64,000 nt of DNA from Euglena gracilis. Lineage: Eukaryota > Euglenida > Euglenophyceae > Euglenales. Location: the NCBI GenBank assembly GCA_039621445.1, contig CP154954.1, positions 9,240,634-9,304,633 of the forward strand. Reading direction: 5' to 3'. A program made the position numbers and the translations under genes. Of this stretch, positions 1-10,639 are shown in pieces; the first letter of the stretch is position 1; every line of letters starts with the position of its first letter. Under the pieces are notes generated by a model, which was given only the letters and a program-made list of their open reading frames with translations, was not told where the DNA came from and did no database searches.

Positions 1-2112
1 CCTCCTGAGGGAGATGCAATCTCAGAGACCGAATCCCCTACATCTAAGGCTGAACAGCCAGCGGTACCTCTGGTACCACCCCTCTCCTTACCTGGAATGC
101 CAACGGCACCAACCACGACAGAATTTGTCGCATCACCGACAGTACCGACAGGTGTTTTAGGTGGTGTGCTACAGGGTCTGACCGCGGCAATGTCCGCAGT
201 ATCAGCAGTGCTGACTCATCGCGGCTCACCTGCCGCAACCCCTCCAGAAGCTCAACGGGTTCCTGCTGCTCGTAGCAGCTCAACAGCCGTACAGTCGTAC
301 AGCCGTACGGTCACAACTCCAATGGAGTTGGATGTCCCAGCAGCCAAACCAGCTGCTCAAGCACCGCCAACGGCGGAAATGCAACCACCTCCTGCCAAAC
401 CGGCAGCTCCGGCACCGCCAACGGCGGAAAGACGAGTGCCTCCGGCAGACCCTAGGTAAGAACGCCGATATGGCAAACAGAAAAAGCCTAAGGATAAACC
501 CTCAACCGAAGACACCTGCAAGCCCGCTGAAAAGCGGCGGGACGATGAGCCACCACCTGCTGGTGGAGATGGCTCTGGAGCAGGCCAAAGGCCTACCATC
601 CCTTTGCAAAGCTTTTCGGCTGCCGTTTCCTCAGGCGCTAAGCGCAATCCTCCCATCAGACCGATTCGGTGAAATGTCCCTCATGACGCCAATGAGCCAC
701 TTTGGACTGATGACGTATTGTCCAGAGTAGACCCCCTCCAGACTCGCCAGTCTAGGGCCAATATGATCCGTAACAGCAGTGACCCCTGGCTGAATAAGTG
801 GATCAAGCCCTTGTTACACCGGGTCAACCTGGTATTTTCACGACCAGCCACACCTGGCGTTTTTGGAATGCGAAAACTCCAAGGGTATTCGCCCAATATT
901 TTGGGGGAAATTTCGTCCTGGATTTCCAGGAAAATGATCCACTATTGTGGTTATGTACAGCGTGCCATAGGCTTCGAAACGGCATGCCCGCAGTGCAAAT
1001 CTGCACACGCAACCAGGACTGCATAAGCTTCCACCACGACGCATATGTGCGAAATTGCGCAGCATTGGTTTGTGATGAATGCCTATTGGCATGTCCAATA
1101 TGAACAATTTCCGCTGGACGGAAAGCGATCATGATAAGGACATACCAGTCCGTTGCATCAACTGCCTATAGGCAGATTTCTGGTTTCCTGCCGGTGGCAG
1201 TATGACTAGAGTCATACCAGAAAATGAAGACCATTTGGTCAAATTGGAACAGGACTATAGGTCCCAGATCAATTCTTACCAGTTCAAGAAATTAAAAGCT
1301 GTGCACAGCTACCGCACAGGCGGAATCGCCAAAGATTTTCATCTTGACAGCGCAGCTGTCCGACTCGCAGTCGAGTCAGCAGGCAAGGCAAAAGTGCCAT
1401 GTCTTTTTTACGACTCCGACTGGGATGGGGTGATATACCCACTTTTTCAGCACAAACCTGCCAAACCGATCAGGTTATACATTTTTGTTGCCTGAATACC
1501 CCCCTGAGGCCTATAAAATGGAATTTACCGGTTGGGTAAGAGAAATCTTAAGGCCATTCACAATACGAGCGCGAGTCGCAGGCTAGCATTGCAAGGAGGA
1601 TCCTGCCGTTTACCCGGGGAGACCCCCACATGTTCAATGCAACCACCCCCGCCTGAATTTTCGGATCTAGCCGGCAATGTTGCCACTTTTCTTTTGGGAT
1701 AGCCTCCAGAATTTTCTTCATCGAGAAGCCAACAGGCTCGGAGTACGATTACCCGATGGGTATACACAAGCATGGGAATCGCCCGACTATGATGTCGAGG
1801 AGCCTGAAAGGCAACTTGTAATTTTTGAACCTCCGATGCTGGAGATAGTGGAAACTCCTGAAGGAGATTACGTTCGGGAGATAAGACCACCAACTCCCAC
1901 AAAATGGCCATCTGTGTCATAGATACCCCAGACCTACAGGCCACAGGTCCATGCATCCTGCTCTGACGTTTTCATCGGTCCTACAGTCCCTGTATTCGGT
2001 ATCCAGCCCAGGCACATCTGCCAATATGTATTTATACTTGCATATGGAACCCCTCCCTTTTGGGCTACCTCCCGTCTGTCGAGGTATAAGCCTCTGGGGA
2101 TACCCCATCAAT
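1..2112 (+). pseudogene. Degraded retroelement-like coding region (gag-like?), unidentified
   Basis: Frame 1 is open from the window edge to 1026 apart from a TAA at 457 and a TGA at 670. It begins Pro/Ala/Thr-rich, then has a basic Lys/Arg stretch near 475-540 and a Cys-rich end (CPQC, about 985). Coding potential then moves between frames: frame 3 at 798-1103 (Cys-rich, LCTAC and VCDEC), frame 2 at 1100-1495 with one TAG, frame 3 at 1488-1585, and frame 3 at 1677-2112 with one stop at 1920. Repeated frameshifts and stops mean it is not functional. I do not recognise the protein. Its place upstream of a gypsy pol remnant on the same strand, with Pro-rich, basic and Cys-rich sections, suggests a gag or other structural region of the same or another element, but this is inference. 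The 5' end is cut by the window. Confidence 0.45.
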
Positions 2113-3253
2113 AACATCGTGTCCGCGCCGCGCTGTGAAGCCTTCACCCAGGGGTATATGCCGCCAGAAAGGAGACGCACAGCGCACAGCGCGCACACCG
2201 TAATAAAAGTTCCCAACTTGTCACTTTTCGGCGATGAGGCCCCATAAGACTGCCAGACAGCAAAACTTCTACTTAAGGTCTTTTGACCAGTCCCCACTCC
2301 TCTCTCCTTTACCCCCCTGGGCAAAATATCGCTGTCGCCGGCAGTTGGTTTTGTAAATAGGTCTTTCTCCCAGGTCAGATATGACTGGCCAGGTGCCCAA
2401 TCCTTCCACACCCTACCATTCAATCTTTTGTGATTACGGAATTAGACCTCCCCGCGTGCCATAGGCATACCCCAAACTGGGTGGATGGGACTTTCTGGAA
2501 TGGAAATCTTCCAACCCCATTTTCAAATGGGCTCTTCCACTTCCACCCCTTTGCCGCAATAAGCAGGCACCGAATAAGCGGTTAACCTCTTTTGCGCGTT
2601 TTTGCATTATTTCGCATTTTCCTTCCCACACCCCTGGTGACAGGAGAACCAAAAGCCGCATACGGCTCTGTGACAGGTCCCCGTCCCTAGGACTGTGTCC
2701 GGCATTCCGACTGGCCTGGTCCAGTAAGGAAATCGGGCATCGCCAGGGGAGGGGGATGTGTACCAAGCAGCCTTAAGGCCACGGTACTGTGTATGTAGGT
2801 ATAAGCCTACGGCCAGATATAGCTCTGGGTCCCATACACAGTACTATGCTAGGTGGTATTCCTAAATATGGCCAACGGCATGAATTAGGAATACCCAGCT
2901 CTACAGATCAAAACCTTATTCTGATTCTACTCTCCGCAGGCGGTATTCTATTTTGGTATTTGTTTTATCATTTACAAGACTTGATTTCCAGTTGGATTTG
3001 TTCTTCTGATGTCCGAAATGGACAGCCAAGTCACTTGGCATTTCTTTGCGTAGCCCATAGGGCTCCCTCGCCTGCTTTGTGCTCTGCCTCTTAATTGGGG
3101 AAAAGGGCTTTACAACTTTTCGACGCTACATTTATTTCATTTTTTTTCTGTTACTCCAACTTTTTACCTTTTCGCACCAAAGGGCGAAAGCAAGGAAAGG
3201 TTGGACGTACACTAAAAAACAAAAAGGGAGGCAGATTTTGAAGGATTTGGAGT
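2113..3253. other. No recognisable gene (between retroelement parts)
   Basis: Only short open frames with no recognisable motif. Retroelement sequence too decayed to read (for example protease or the start of RT) could lie here because both flanks are retroelement-like on the plus strand, but nothing in the sequence shows it. Confidence 0.4.
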
Positions 3254-3831
3254 GTGCGAGAAATTCACCACACAAGACTGGCTCGAAAAAATATACACGA
3301 GCCAGCCACAGCCAAAAATTCTGAATGGCTGTCCCAGACTTTTCCAGTTGCAAAAAAATTCAACGATTTTCCTTGGAGGGGGGTGGTAGACGTCAGGGGC
3401 TCAAACAGCCAAACAAGGCGATGCAACTACACCCTGACAAAAATTGAAAACATTTTGGTCAAAAGTGGTGCAAACTAAATGTTATCGATTAGCGATTTGA
3501 AGGAAGCTTTTCACCAACAACTTCTACACCCAGAAAGACCACCCATAGCGTGTTGTTTCACCCCCAAAGGCATTTTTGAGTGGAGAGTGAATGTAATGGG
3601 TTTGACAAATCCCCCCAACAGTTTCGGCAAAAGATCGATGACCGTTTAACACCAGTAAGGGATGTCGCCACAGGGTACATAGACGACATGCTGGTGGGGA
3701 CAACGTTCGGGGAAGGGGAGGGCCTGGTGGGGGCAAATGAAATTGGTTTGAGGAGGGTGTTGGAGGTGCTCAAAACAGAACTTTTGGTGGCCGATGAGTT
3801 CAAATCCAAACTTTTTGTTCAGGAGGTTTAA
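3254..3831 (+). pseudogene. Reverse transcriptase domain, broken
   Basis: In frame 2, 3254-3478 contains a WRGVVDVRGSN-type segment (the 'W..V.DYR.LN' region of gypsy RTs). After an in-frame TAA it continues with SDLKEAFHQ (the catalytic-Asp 'DL.gyHQ' motif), FTPKGIFEWRV and VMGLTNPP (the 'MPFGL.NAP' region). The reading then moves to frame 1, where 3580-3831 contains YIDDMLVGT, the YxDD active-site box. Motif order and spacing match Ty3/gypsy RT. At least one stop and one frameshift separate the two halves. Confidence 0.88.
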
Positions 3832-3972
3832 ATTGGTGGCAGATTTTCGGAAACGGGACTTGGAGGCCAGCACCAGGTAAGTTACGAGCGATCGAAAAAT
3901 GGGAGGTTCCAAAAAAAATACGGCTTTGAGAGCCTTTTTGGCATTCATAAATTCCTAAATGCATACATTCAC

Positions 3973-4680
3973 ATGTGTGCCGAAGTGGCTACCCGGTTGC
4001 AAGACAAATTGAAAGTCCCCAGGGATGTTGGAAAAAAAGGGAGTCGAAAGCCTGTGGAACTTTATGAGGAAGATTTAAAAGCTTTTGAGGAGCTGAAAAA
4101 AAGGTTGTGTTCGGGCCTAATGTTGCAACGGGTAGACCCAGATAAACCCTTTGTGCTAAGGTTAGATGCCAGTGCGTACCCCTTAGAGCAGATGAAGGAG
4201 GGGGGAGGAAGACACACAGCCCAGGATGTTATTGAGAAAAAAACTGTGAAAGTGGCTTTTCTGTCTCGAAAATTGACCGAGCGGCAAAGAAAATTGACCC
4301 CCAGGGAATTGGAGACGTACGCCATAATTTTGACACTACATAATTGGGACATTTGGATTGGATTGCAACCTGTTTTGGTTTTAACCGACCACCAAAGTTT
4401 GGAGTCTTGGACAAGGGAAGTCTTAGACACCCCCAGTGGTCCGGTTGGGAGGAGGGCGAGATGGCACCAAATTTTCTCTAAGTATGATTTGACGGTGGGA
4501 TGTGTCCCGGGTAAAGAAAATACCATAGCGGATATCCTTAGTCGGTGGTCATACCTGACTGCTTCGCGCCCGATGGCACCACCAAAGACCTTTTGGGAAA
4601 AAGACAGCTTTGCAAACCGCATTCACTTCAATCCAGCTTTAATCAAGCTCCGTGTACAATTGCCTATCCGGGTGGGTTGA
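3973..4680 (+). pseudogene. RNase H domain of gypsy pol
   Basis: An open frame of 235 codons. It carries the connection region (YEEDLKAFEELKKRL), then FVLRLDASAYPLEQ (first catalytic Asp, residue 65), AFLSRKLTERQRKLTPRELE (Glu at about 112-114), VLTDHQSLESW (Asp 139) and VPGKENTIADILSRW (Asp 187). This order is the RNase H domain of Ty3/gypsy polymerases. The frame is intact here although the RT upstream is broken, so the whole is still a pseudogene. The start codon is not meaningful because the domain is normally internal to a polyprotein. Confidence 0.9.
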
Positions 4681-5245
4681 AAGGGGTTGACAGCGGGAAA
4701 TGGGCTCCCCAGTCATTTTTTTATTCTGTGCTCTCAAATTGAGTTTTCTTGGACTGCTAAGTGGATGGGTTACCAGTTTCACCAAAACTTTGTCTGTGAG
4801 AAGTCCATTGAGATTCACCAAAGGCGATCCATTTCGATGTCCTCGTTTTGTTTGTGCAAACCTGTGCAACGGCAAATTTTACATCAAAACTCTTGGTGCC
4901 AAATTGTATTTCTGCTGTTCTGCAATACCATCAAGCTCTAAGCAGTCTCAATCACCTGTCAAAGCATTCCTCCACCAGTGCTCTCAACTCTGGGAGGCGA
5001 TTGAGGATGGTTTTGAGGAGTGTGGGGGGGCATCATTTTTTCGATTTTTTTCAAGGTCTGAAAATTTACTTGGCACACTGTATACGTATGTGTATAAATA
5101 CTCAAATATATGTGTATAAATATACCATACTGTGTATAAACACACCATACCGAGAATGAGTATTGAATGAGCATCGAATGAGTATTGAACATTGCCCAAC
5201 AAATCAACGAACCTTCAAAACGCTTCCAATACCCACGCTCTCTAC
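4681..5245. other. No gene recognised; short AT-rich repeats at 5088-5190
   Basis: Open frames after the RNase H end show no integrase motif. Around 5088-5190 there are imperfect repeats of GTGTATAAA and of ATGAGTATTGA. No other structure seen. Confidence 0.4.
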
Positions 5246-5441
5246 AGGGATTCGCGGTCTGCGGGGCGGCCCAGCCAAACGCCCGGAACAGGAGCAGGGC
5301 GACGCGTTCGCCGAGGAGGTACGAGATGGGGTCCGTGAACTCCTTCTCGCTGAGCACGCCGTCCCCGTTGTGGTCCAGTGCCTTGAACTGGGCCTGGAGG
5401 GATGCCTGCTCCTCCGCGGTGAGGCCGCCGCCACGGCCACA
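5246..5441 (-). CDS. EF-hand calcium-binding exon
   Basis: The minus-strand reading gives LTAEEQASLQAQFKALD, then the canonical 12-residue EF-hand loop DHNGDGVLSEKE (Asp1, Asn3, Asp5, Gly6, Leu8, Glu12), then a following helix. A second helix (GERVALLLFRAFG) ends the exon and could start another EF-hand. It has an AG acceptor (ACAAG|TG) and a GT donor (CCCT|GTAGAG), and third codon positions are strongly G/C. It binds calcium by family knowledge; the full protein cannot be named because partner exons were not identified. It could be a calmodulin-like protein, a calcium-dependent kinase or another EF-hand protein. Confidence 0.72.
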
Positions 5442-5815
5442 CTTGTGTGCGCCGGTGGAGGGTTGGGAGGCAGGCGGGAGGACGCAGGCGAAGCACACTC
5501 CAGAATGTCCGGAAAACGTACCTCTCACCCCCTCCAAGGAACACTCGGGAGACAATCTAGACGGTCCGAACAGGCGGCGTTCGTTGGGCATGGGGGTACT
5601 CTTTCTGTGGAGATAAGGTATGTGGTGTCAATCTGGATGGTCCGAAATCCCCCTGTTCATTAGGCAAAGGCGTTTATTGGCATGGGGGGGGGAGGTAACA
5701 GAACACCAAAAACAAAACAAAAAAAGAAGGGAAATGACACAGGAAATCCGGGGCAAAAAAGGAAGAAAATTCAAATTAGAAAAACCTTTGGCAGATTCAT
5801 ATTTGGGTGAATTTC

Positions 5816-5872
5816 TGGTTTATAAAATGGTTTATAAAAAGGTTTACAAAATGGTTTATTAAAAGGTTTTTA
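5816..5872. repeat. Short tandem repeat, unit about 12 bp
   Basis: About four imperfect copies of GGTTTATAAAAT-like units. Confidence 0.7.
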
Positions 5873-5928
5873 AAAAAAAGTCTGCAAAAGACAAATCAAC
5901 AAATAAACGAAAATGGTTGAAACCAGGG

Positions 5929-6250
5929 CGGTCCTTAAGGAAATAAAAAAAAAAAAACTCCGCTGTCCCAGCACGCTCAGTGAAAAATATACTGGAAAAT
6001 GGGCAAGAAATTTTGGCGTTTTTCAGCGAGAACAGGTCGACATCAGAAAAAAAAAATTGATTCCTGGCACCCTTGGACCATCGTCCATCCACCCAAGTCA
6101 TCAAAAACTGTGTTTTTCGACTGTTAAATTTTTGCACCCGTTCAAGTCCCAGTCTGACCCTTAGCCGGCCCTTTGGCCGAAAGGAGGGGGGGGGGGCGGT
6201 CCTTAAGGAAACCAAAAAAAAACTTTCCTGTCCCTTAAGGACCGCCCTGG
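5929..6250. mobile_element. Fold-back element with CCAGGGCGGTCC ends
   Basis: The left end reads CCAGGGCGGTCCTTAAGG and the right end is its reverse complement (CCTTAAGGACCGCCCTGG at about 6232-6249), a near-perfect 18-bp terminal inverted repeat. A third copy of GGGCGGTCCTTAAGGAAA occurs internally at about 6196, giving a nested hairpin at 6196-6246. No coding capacity. It contains one arm of the long inverted repeat with 10076-10231. Confidence 0.65.
6027..6182 (+). repeat. Arm of a 156-bp inverted repeat (partner 10076-10231)
   Basis: From GAACAGGTCGACATCAG through CCCTTTGGCCGAAA this is nearly identical, by eye, to the reverse complement of 10076-10231. It contains GTTCAAGTCCC, which resembles a pol III B-box, but no tRNA folds around it. 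Confidence 0.85.
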
Positions 6251-6509
6251 TCGAAACTTGTCAACAGTGGCTGCCTTCCATCACAACACACCTCCGAAGA
6301 AGGGCCCTGGGAGGCAGAGCGGGAGATGGTCAGCCCCTCCTCTGTCTGTGTCGCTGCAGGGCTGCAGGGCAGGCTCGAACGCCACCCGACAAATCAGAAA
6401 TCATGACAGAGATGGGACAGACATCACAAAGGCGGAACCCTCAGGTGGTCATTTTCCAGTACGCCCCCCCCCGCCCACCGACCAGGTTCCTGCAACCCCT
6501 GGTCATATA

Positions 6510-6910
6510 ACCCCCCCCTAATAAGTGCGCAGTGCCCTAATAAGTGCGCAGTGCCCTAATAAGTGTGCACCCCCCAAGGGTCCGAAACTACCTCCCTAAA
6601 AAGTGCGCACCCCCCAACGGAGAAATCACTGTCATATCTCAGGTCGGAAAGCACACACAATTCTCAGAACTGTCCTTCTCAGACCAAATATTTCTATCGT
6701 CCAAGCCCAAATTTGACACATTTGTCACATAATCACTTGACCCATAGCTTGAAATCACAAAATTAGGGGGGAAATTGAAAAAGAGTGGGGGTAATGTCAG
6801 TATTATTGGTTTTGCCCTAAAAAGTGCACACTGCCCTAATAAGTGCGCATCCCTTGGGGTCCGAAACTACGTCCTTAAAATGCGCGCACCCGTGCACTTT
6901 TTGGGGGGGT
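6510..6910. mobile_element. TA-flanked C-tract MITE-like element, 401 bp
   Basis: Flanked by TA on both sides (6508-6509, 6911-6912). The left end is ACCCCCCCC followed by TAATAAGTGCGCA; the right end, reverse complemented, is ACCCCCCCAAAAAGTGCAC. Several direct copies of CCCTAATAAGTGCGCA lie near both ends (about 6518, 6537, 6556, 6595 and 6813-6840), like subterminal binding repeats. No coding capacity. Confidence 0.7.
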
Positions 6911-6912
6911 TA

Positions 6913-8079
6913 CATCCCATGAGGGGTCATACACACCCCCTGCCAGGATGAGGGTGGGGATGGTCGACCCCAGCCACCCACCAGCCACAGGTATCCGGAT
7001 TGCAACCCTGAACACAATCAAGGCCCTTAAGTGAATTAAAGCATGTGCTGGGACGCTGTTGTTCCAGCACATTCAATGGATAATCCACCAGAAAATGGGG
7101 ACCAACTCGAAGTTTCTCAGCGAAAAAAATGGCATGCTTGGAAATGAATTGTGCCCAGCCTGAAAATGAAGTGCAGAAAAACGCATTTTTTGATGGTTTG
7201 GCGATCTTGCTGTGTGTGCAGTGGGTTTGGCCTCATTTTTGTGTTCCTCTATCAGAATTCTTTTCTGGCGAATGAGACCAAACTTTTCATCAATTTTTTT
7301 TATTTTTGAATTTGGCTGACCGGTGAATTCCCAAATATAAAAAAAATTAAATAGAGGCTCCACACCAATGTTGCATAATGCAAACACGGACTTTTTTGGT
7401 CCAGATTCGCCGAACCGACCCCAAGTGAAAAAAGCGACCTCTCCATGGGGGACCTCCAGCTTTGGAAATGCTCGGCCATCAACAGTGCCAGAAATTTCAC
7501 AAAAAAAAAGACATAAATGAGTGCCTTCAGTGAGTTTGACTTTCATTGCAGTTATAAAATGACCTCCTCAAAGGCAATTAAATAGAAATGCAAACTGTTT
7601 TGAAAAAAAGGTTGGAAACCTTTGCTCATAATCCACGGTGAAGGCACCATTGGTCAGTCATGTGCTCCAGATATGGAATTTTCAGCATGGCCACTTCTCT
7701 TTCAGAAAGCAATGAAAGACAAAACCCCCTGCTGCCACAAACTGCAGTCACAATTCCCACAGAAGAATAAGGCCGAGGGATTCGGTGGCACCTCAATTCG
7801 AACCCACAGCGGCTGACATCGGCTGCCTCCCTGGTCGATATCACACCCGAGCCCCAAACATAACGGGATGAGGATGTATATAAAAGAAGGTGGCACAATT
7901 TTTTTCATTCATGGAACCTTCAAACGTGATCAGTTTATCTTTGTGAAGTATGGAACGTTGATTTGGGACTGACTAGGCATTTCTTCTGCAAAATACACAT
8001 TTTAAATGGGCAGCAGTTTCTGATGGGTCAAAATGGAAAACGCATATGCAAACAAATTATTTGTTTTTGCACCCTGGTT
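6913..8079. other. No recognisable gene or element
   Basis: Short open frames only. The stretch near 7070-7140 faintly resembles 5960-6025 (CCAGCAC, then ACTGGAAAATGGG-like and TTCAGCG blocks), suggesting an old repeat. Confidence 0.35.
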
Positions 8080-8469
8080 ACCATGGCCTGTTTTTACCGT
8101 GGTGGGTTCGGAGTGGAGGTCTGCTGGGGGCAAATTCGATATAGACAAAGCCGCTTCTGCACCCGCTCCACAGCCCCCCCCCCGCTGACCAACCCCCCCC
8201 CCAAAGCAAGAGGCCACCAACATTCCCAGGCCGCATCAAGGGGGTCGGCGATGGGGTCTTGTGACATGGCAGGTACCTCCCACCCGCAAGCAGGGCCCCC
8301 CCCCAGGTGGTTTTGGGGCCCCAATTGCCGGACCAAGAAACTCGTGGGGGCGTCAGTGCTTTTAAAGATGGGGGCGGTAGTCTTAACCGCCCACACCCCC
8401 CCACAGGTCCAATGCCAAGGCATAAACTCAATAACCCGCCACAAAAGATCGAACTTCTTGTAAACCAGC

Positions 8470-8630
8470 GAGTCAGAGCCGCCTGCCGAGACCGCAACCC
8501 GTCTCCCGGGGAGCGCCGCCCCACAGGAAAAAGAAAGACAGCACCCCCAGGGAGCTACACGAAACGAGTCTGAAGTGGGGTCCCAGGATCCAGTGCAGGT
8601 ACATTTGTGGGGCCGCAGTGCCGTAACCAC
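8470..8630 (-). pseudogene. Decayed copy of the 9504-9699 exon
   Basis: Lies at the corresponding place in the first tandem-duplication unit. CCCGTCTCCCGGGGAGCGCC and the downstream GTGGGGCCGC resemble the exon in unit 2, but the Ala/Val/Gly-rich frame is not kept and an internal part is missing. Confidence 0.4.
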
Positions 8631-9503
8631 GCCCCACCCCGCGGCGGAAGGGGGACGAGGGAGGATTGGGGCAAAAGGCTTTGCAAGAAGGGAGGGGAAA
8701 AAGGGTTGGCCCGTGTATTGAGTGGGGCTGACTCCCCCACAGCCCAGAGGGGAAAGCTGGGAACGCACGGTAAGCGGGAGAGGAGTAGTGAGAGTAAAGG
8801 CCATGGGTCGACAACGGAGGGGTACCGGGTTATTTGCAGGACTTGAAATGAGGTTGAGATGTGTCAACAAGCTCCGAGGGGGGGGGGGGGGGGGCGGGGG
8901 GGCGCCGGGGCCGCAAGGTTTCAAAAGAATTATGGTTCGTTTGAAATTTGTCCTTTCGCAATGGGCCTGCCCGGTACCCCACCTTCCTCGTTTGACAATA
9001 AAATAGAATCTTGGGGTTTGTTTATGGTCAAGGGAATTTGACGCTAGACTGGGGATGAGTGGGGGTCGAACTGTGGGGTGCCTGTGTTTTTAGGCTCCCC
9101 CGGCCACGGCACATATGAATTCTTCCACTCTGATTCGCAACCTGGAGATACATCTGGGTGCCCCCCCCCCCACATTCCTCACTTCCAAAATCCTTGGATT
9201 TTCCTTTGCTGTCCCCACCAGGCTTCTTTTTACCAACTCCGGGGGGGCGGGGAGGGGGTCTTGTGCAATGGGGTACCTCCCACAGCAGGCACCCCCCCCC
9301 CCGGTCGGTTTTGGGCCCCATTGCCTGCCGACCAAAGTGGTGGCCAATATTCGCTTAAAAATGAAATCTTCGGGCCCCGGCATCTTCGGCACCGGGGGTA
9401 GTACCACCCGCCCAAAATCCGCCCACCCCCCCCCTCATAATGCCAACCCAAGGCACCAACCTCTCTGGGGGGGGAGCGAACTTCTTGTAAAAGAAGTGGT
9501 CAC

Positions 9504-9699
9504 CTCCCAGGGTTTGGTGCTCGGCCACCAGCCACCCGTCTCCCGGGCCGCCGCCCCACAGACCGCCGGCACAGGGGACGGGGCTGCCGTGCCGCCGCCC
9601 CCGCCGGAAACGGAGAGACCGACCCTGGGGGAGACGGAGGCGGCTTGCTGCTGGACGGGCACAGTGTTGTTGGCCCGTGTATTTGTGGGCGCCGCAGTC
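9504..9699 (-). CDS. Gly/Ala/Val-rich low-complexity exon
   Basis: Minus-strand open frame rich in Ala, Val, Gly, Ser and Pro, ending ETGGWWPSTKPWE at a donor TGGGAG|GTGACC. The best acceptor is GGGGAG|GACTGC. By hand count, close to four in five third positions are G or C in this frame and fewer in the other two, the same bias as in the clear exons elsewhere in the window. No domain recognised. It may belong with the exons at 10497-10547 and 15383-15607, all minus strand. Confidence 0.45.
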
Positions 9700-10075
9700 C
9701 TCCCCCCCCCCCTCAGCCCAGGGGGAGGAAGCTTGGGGCCAATTTCGCACGGTAAGAATCCCGCCGAGCGATGAGCAAAATGTGCTGAAAGGCCGAAAAA
9801 TGGGTCGGAAGTAAAGGCCAGAGACAACTGTATAGGGCAAATTTGCATGTGAGGAGGAGTGTGTCCAAGCTCGGGGGGGGGGGGGGGATGCCGCGAGGGC
9901 ATCTTTGAAAAATTGAGAATATGGTTCGTTTCAAAAATATTTTAGAAGATGTTTCGAGTTTTGATATTGATATTCTCCTTCACACGGGTGCACATACAAA
10001 AGACAAAAACAGTGGCCTTGAATCTTTCCTGTTTTGCTGGTGAAGGTGAATTTGAATCCTTTGGGGAGAAAAAAT

Positions 10076-10231
10076 ATTTCGGCCAAAGGGCCGGCTAAGG
10101 GTCAGACTGGGACTTGAACGGGTGCAAAAATTAAACAGTCGAAAAACACAGTTTTTGATGATTTGGGTGGATGGACGATGGTCCAAGGGTGCCAGGCATC
10201 ATTTTTTTTTCTGATGTCGACCTGTTCTCAC
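10076..10231 (-). repeat. Arm of a 156-bp inverted repeat (partner 6027-6182)
   Basis: Starts TTCGGCCAAAGGGCCGG and ends GATGTCGACCTGTTC, the reverse complement of 6027-6182 with only a few differences visible by eye. The arms enclose about 3.9 kb including the tandem duplication. Confidence 0.85.
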
Positions 10232-10496
10232 TAAAATGTAGTGTATGCTGCCCACAGCTAAACCCAACATTCCTGCGGCCAGAGACAAGCCAAAATTGTC
10301 TTCCACACACCATGCCGATCCCCGACCCGGGGAAAGAACTTCCTTTCAAAGAAGTCTGCCGACGTGTCAAATGTCAAATTTGCAATTCGGCCACTTTGCA
10401 GAATGGCCGTGGGGGGGGGGGCGTGCACCAACCCACCACTAGGCTGGAGGCAAAGCCACCTGGGCCGTGCACGGCGCACCGCCAACGACCCGTTAC

Positions 10497-10547
10497 CGTT
10501 CCGACTTCGCCTCGTACTCCATTGGCCCGGCTACGCTGCCGGGGCAT
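10497..10547 (-). CDS. 51-nt exon, unidentified protein
   Basis: Acceptor TTTTCAG|A and donor GGAACG|GTAACG enclose a frame reading CPGSVAGPMEYEAKSE, with nearly all third positions G or C. Good splice sites and codon bias support a real exon; the protein is not recognised. Confidence 0.5.
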
Positions 10548-10639
10548 CTGAAAAGGGGGGTTCTGGGGGTTGGGGATTTCGGACAGGCTTCTGTTGGGCC
10601 CCTTTGTCTGTTCTGAGTCCCCCTCCAACTTAGGCAGTC

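Larger units (their letters stand above)
3254..4680 (+). mobile_element. Ty3/gypsy-type LTR retrotransposon remnant (RT + RNase H)
   Basis: Reverse transcriptase and RNase H of a Ty3/gypsy-type pol lie in the usual order on the plus strand. The copy is dead: a TAA at 3476 interrupts RT, the frame changes between about 3600 and 3620, and another stop falls at 3829. No integrase, primer-binding site or long terminal repeat could be recognised around it; the sequence after 4680 has no integrase motif I can see. The surviving part is about 1.4 kb, so this is a fragment of an element that is normally 5 kb or more. Confidence 0.88.
8080..9900. repeat. Diverged tandem duplication, two units of about 0.85-1 kb
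   Basis: Unit 1 (about 8080-8930) and unit 2 (about 9080-9900) share landmarks in the same order at roughly 1-kb offset: TTTTGGGGCCCCAATTGCC (8311) with TTTTGGGCCCCATTGCC (9309); GAACTTCTTGTAAA (8452) with the same word (9479); CCCGTCTCCCGGG (8502, 9536); GCCCGTGTATT (8711, 9674); GCACGGTAAG (8763, 9748); and a long G tract near the end (8879, 9873). The units are separated by many indels, so the duplication is not recent. Unit 2 keeps an exon-like frame; unit 1 does not. Confidence 0.75.

Noticed and set aside
4681-4945. Integrase of the gypsy element
   Set aside because: No HHCC zinc finger or DDE motifs visible in any frame after the RNase H end.
6100-6180. Possible tRNA (CTGTTAA anticodon-like loop and GTTCAAGTCCC)
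   Set aside because: The T-stem does not pair and no acceptor or D-arm can be folded; only a B-box-like word inside a repeat.
8094-8924. Minus-strand open frame of 276 codons
   Set aside because: Runs through C/G tracts and repeat units; composition does not match the coding bias of clear exons, and the corresponding tandem unit is open in a different frame.
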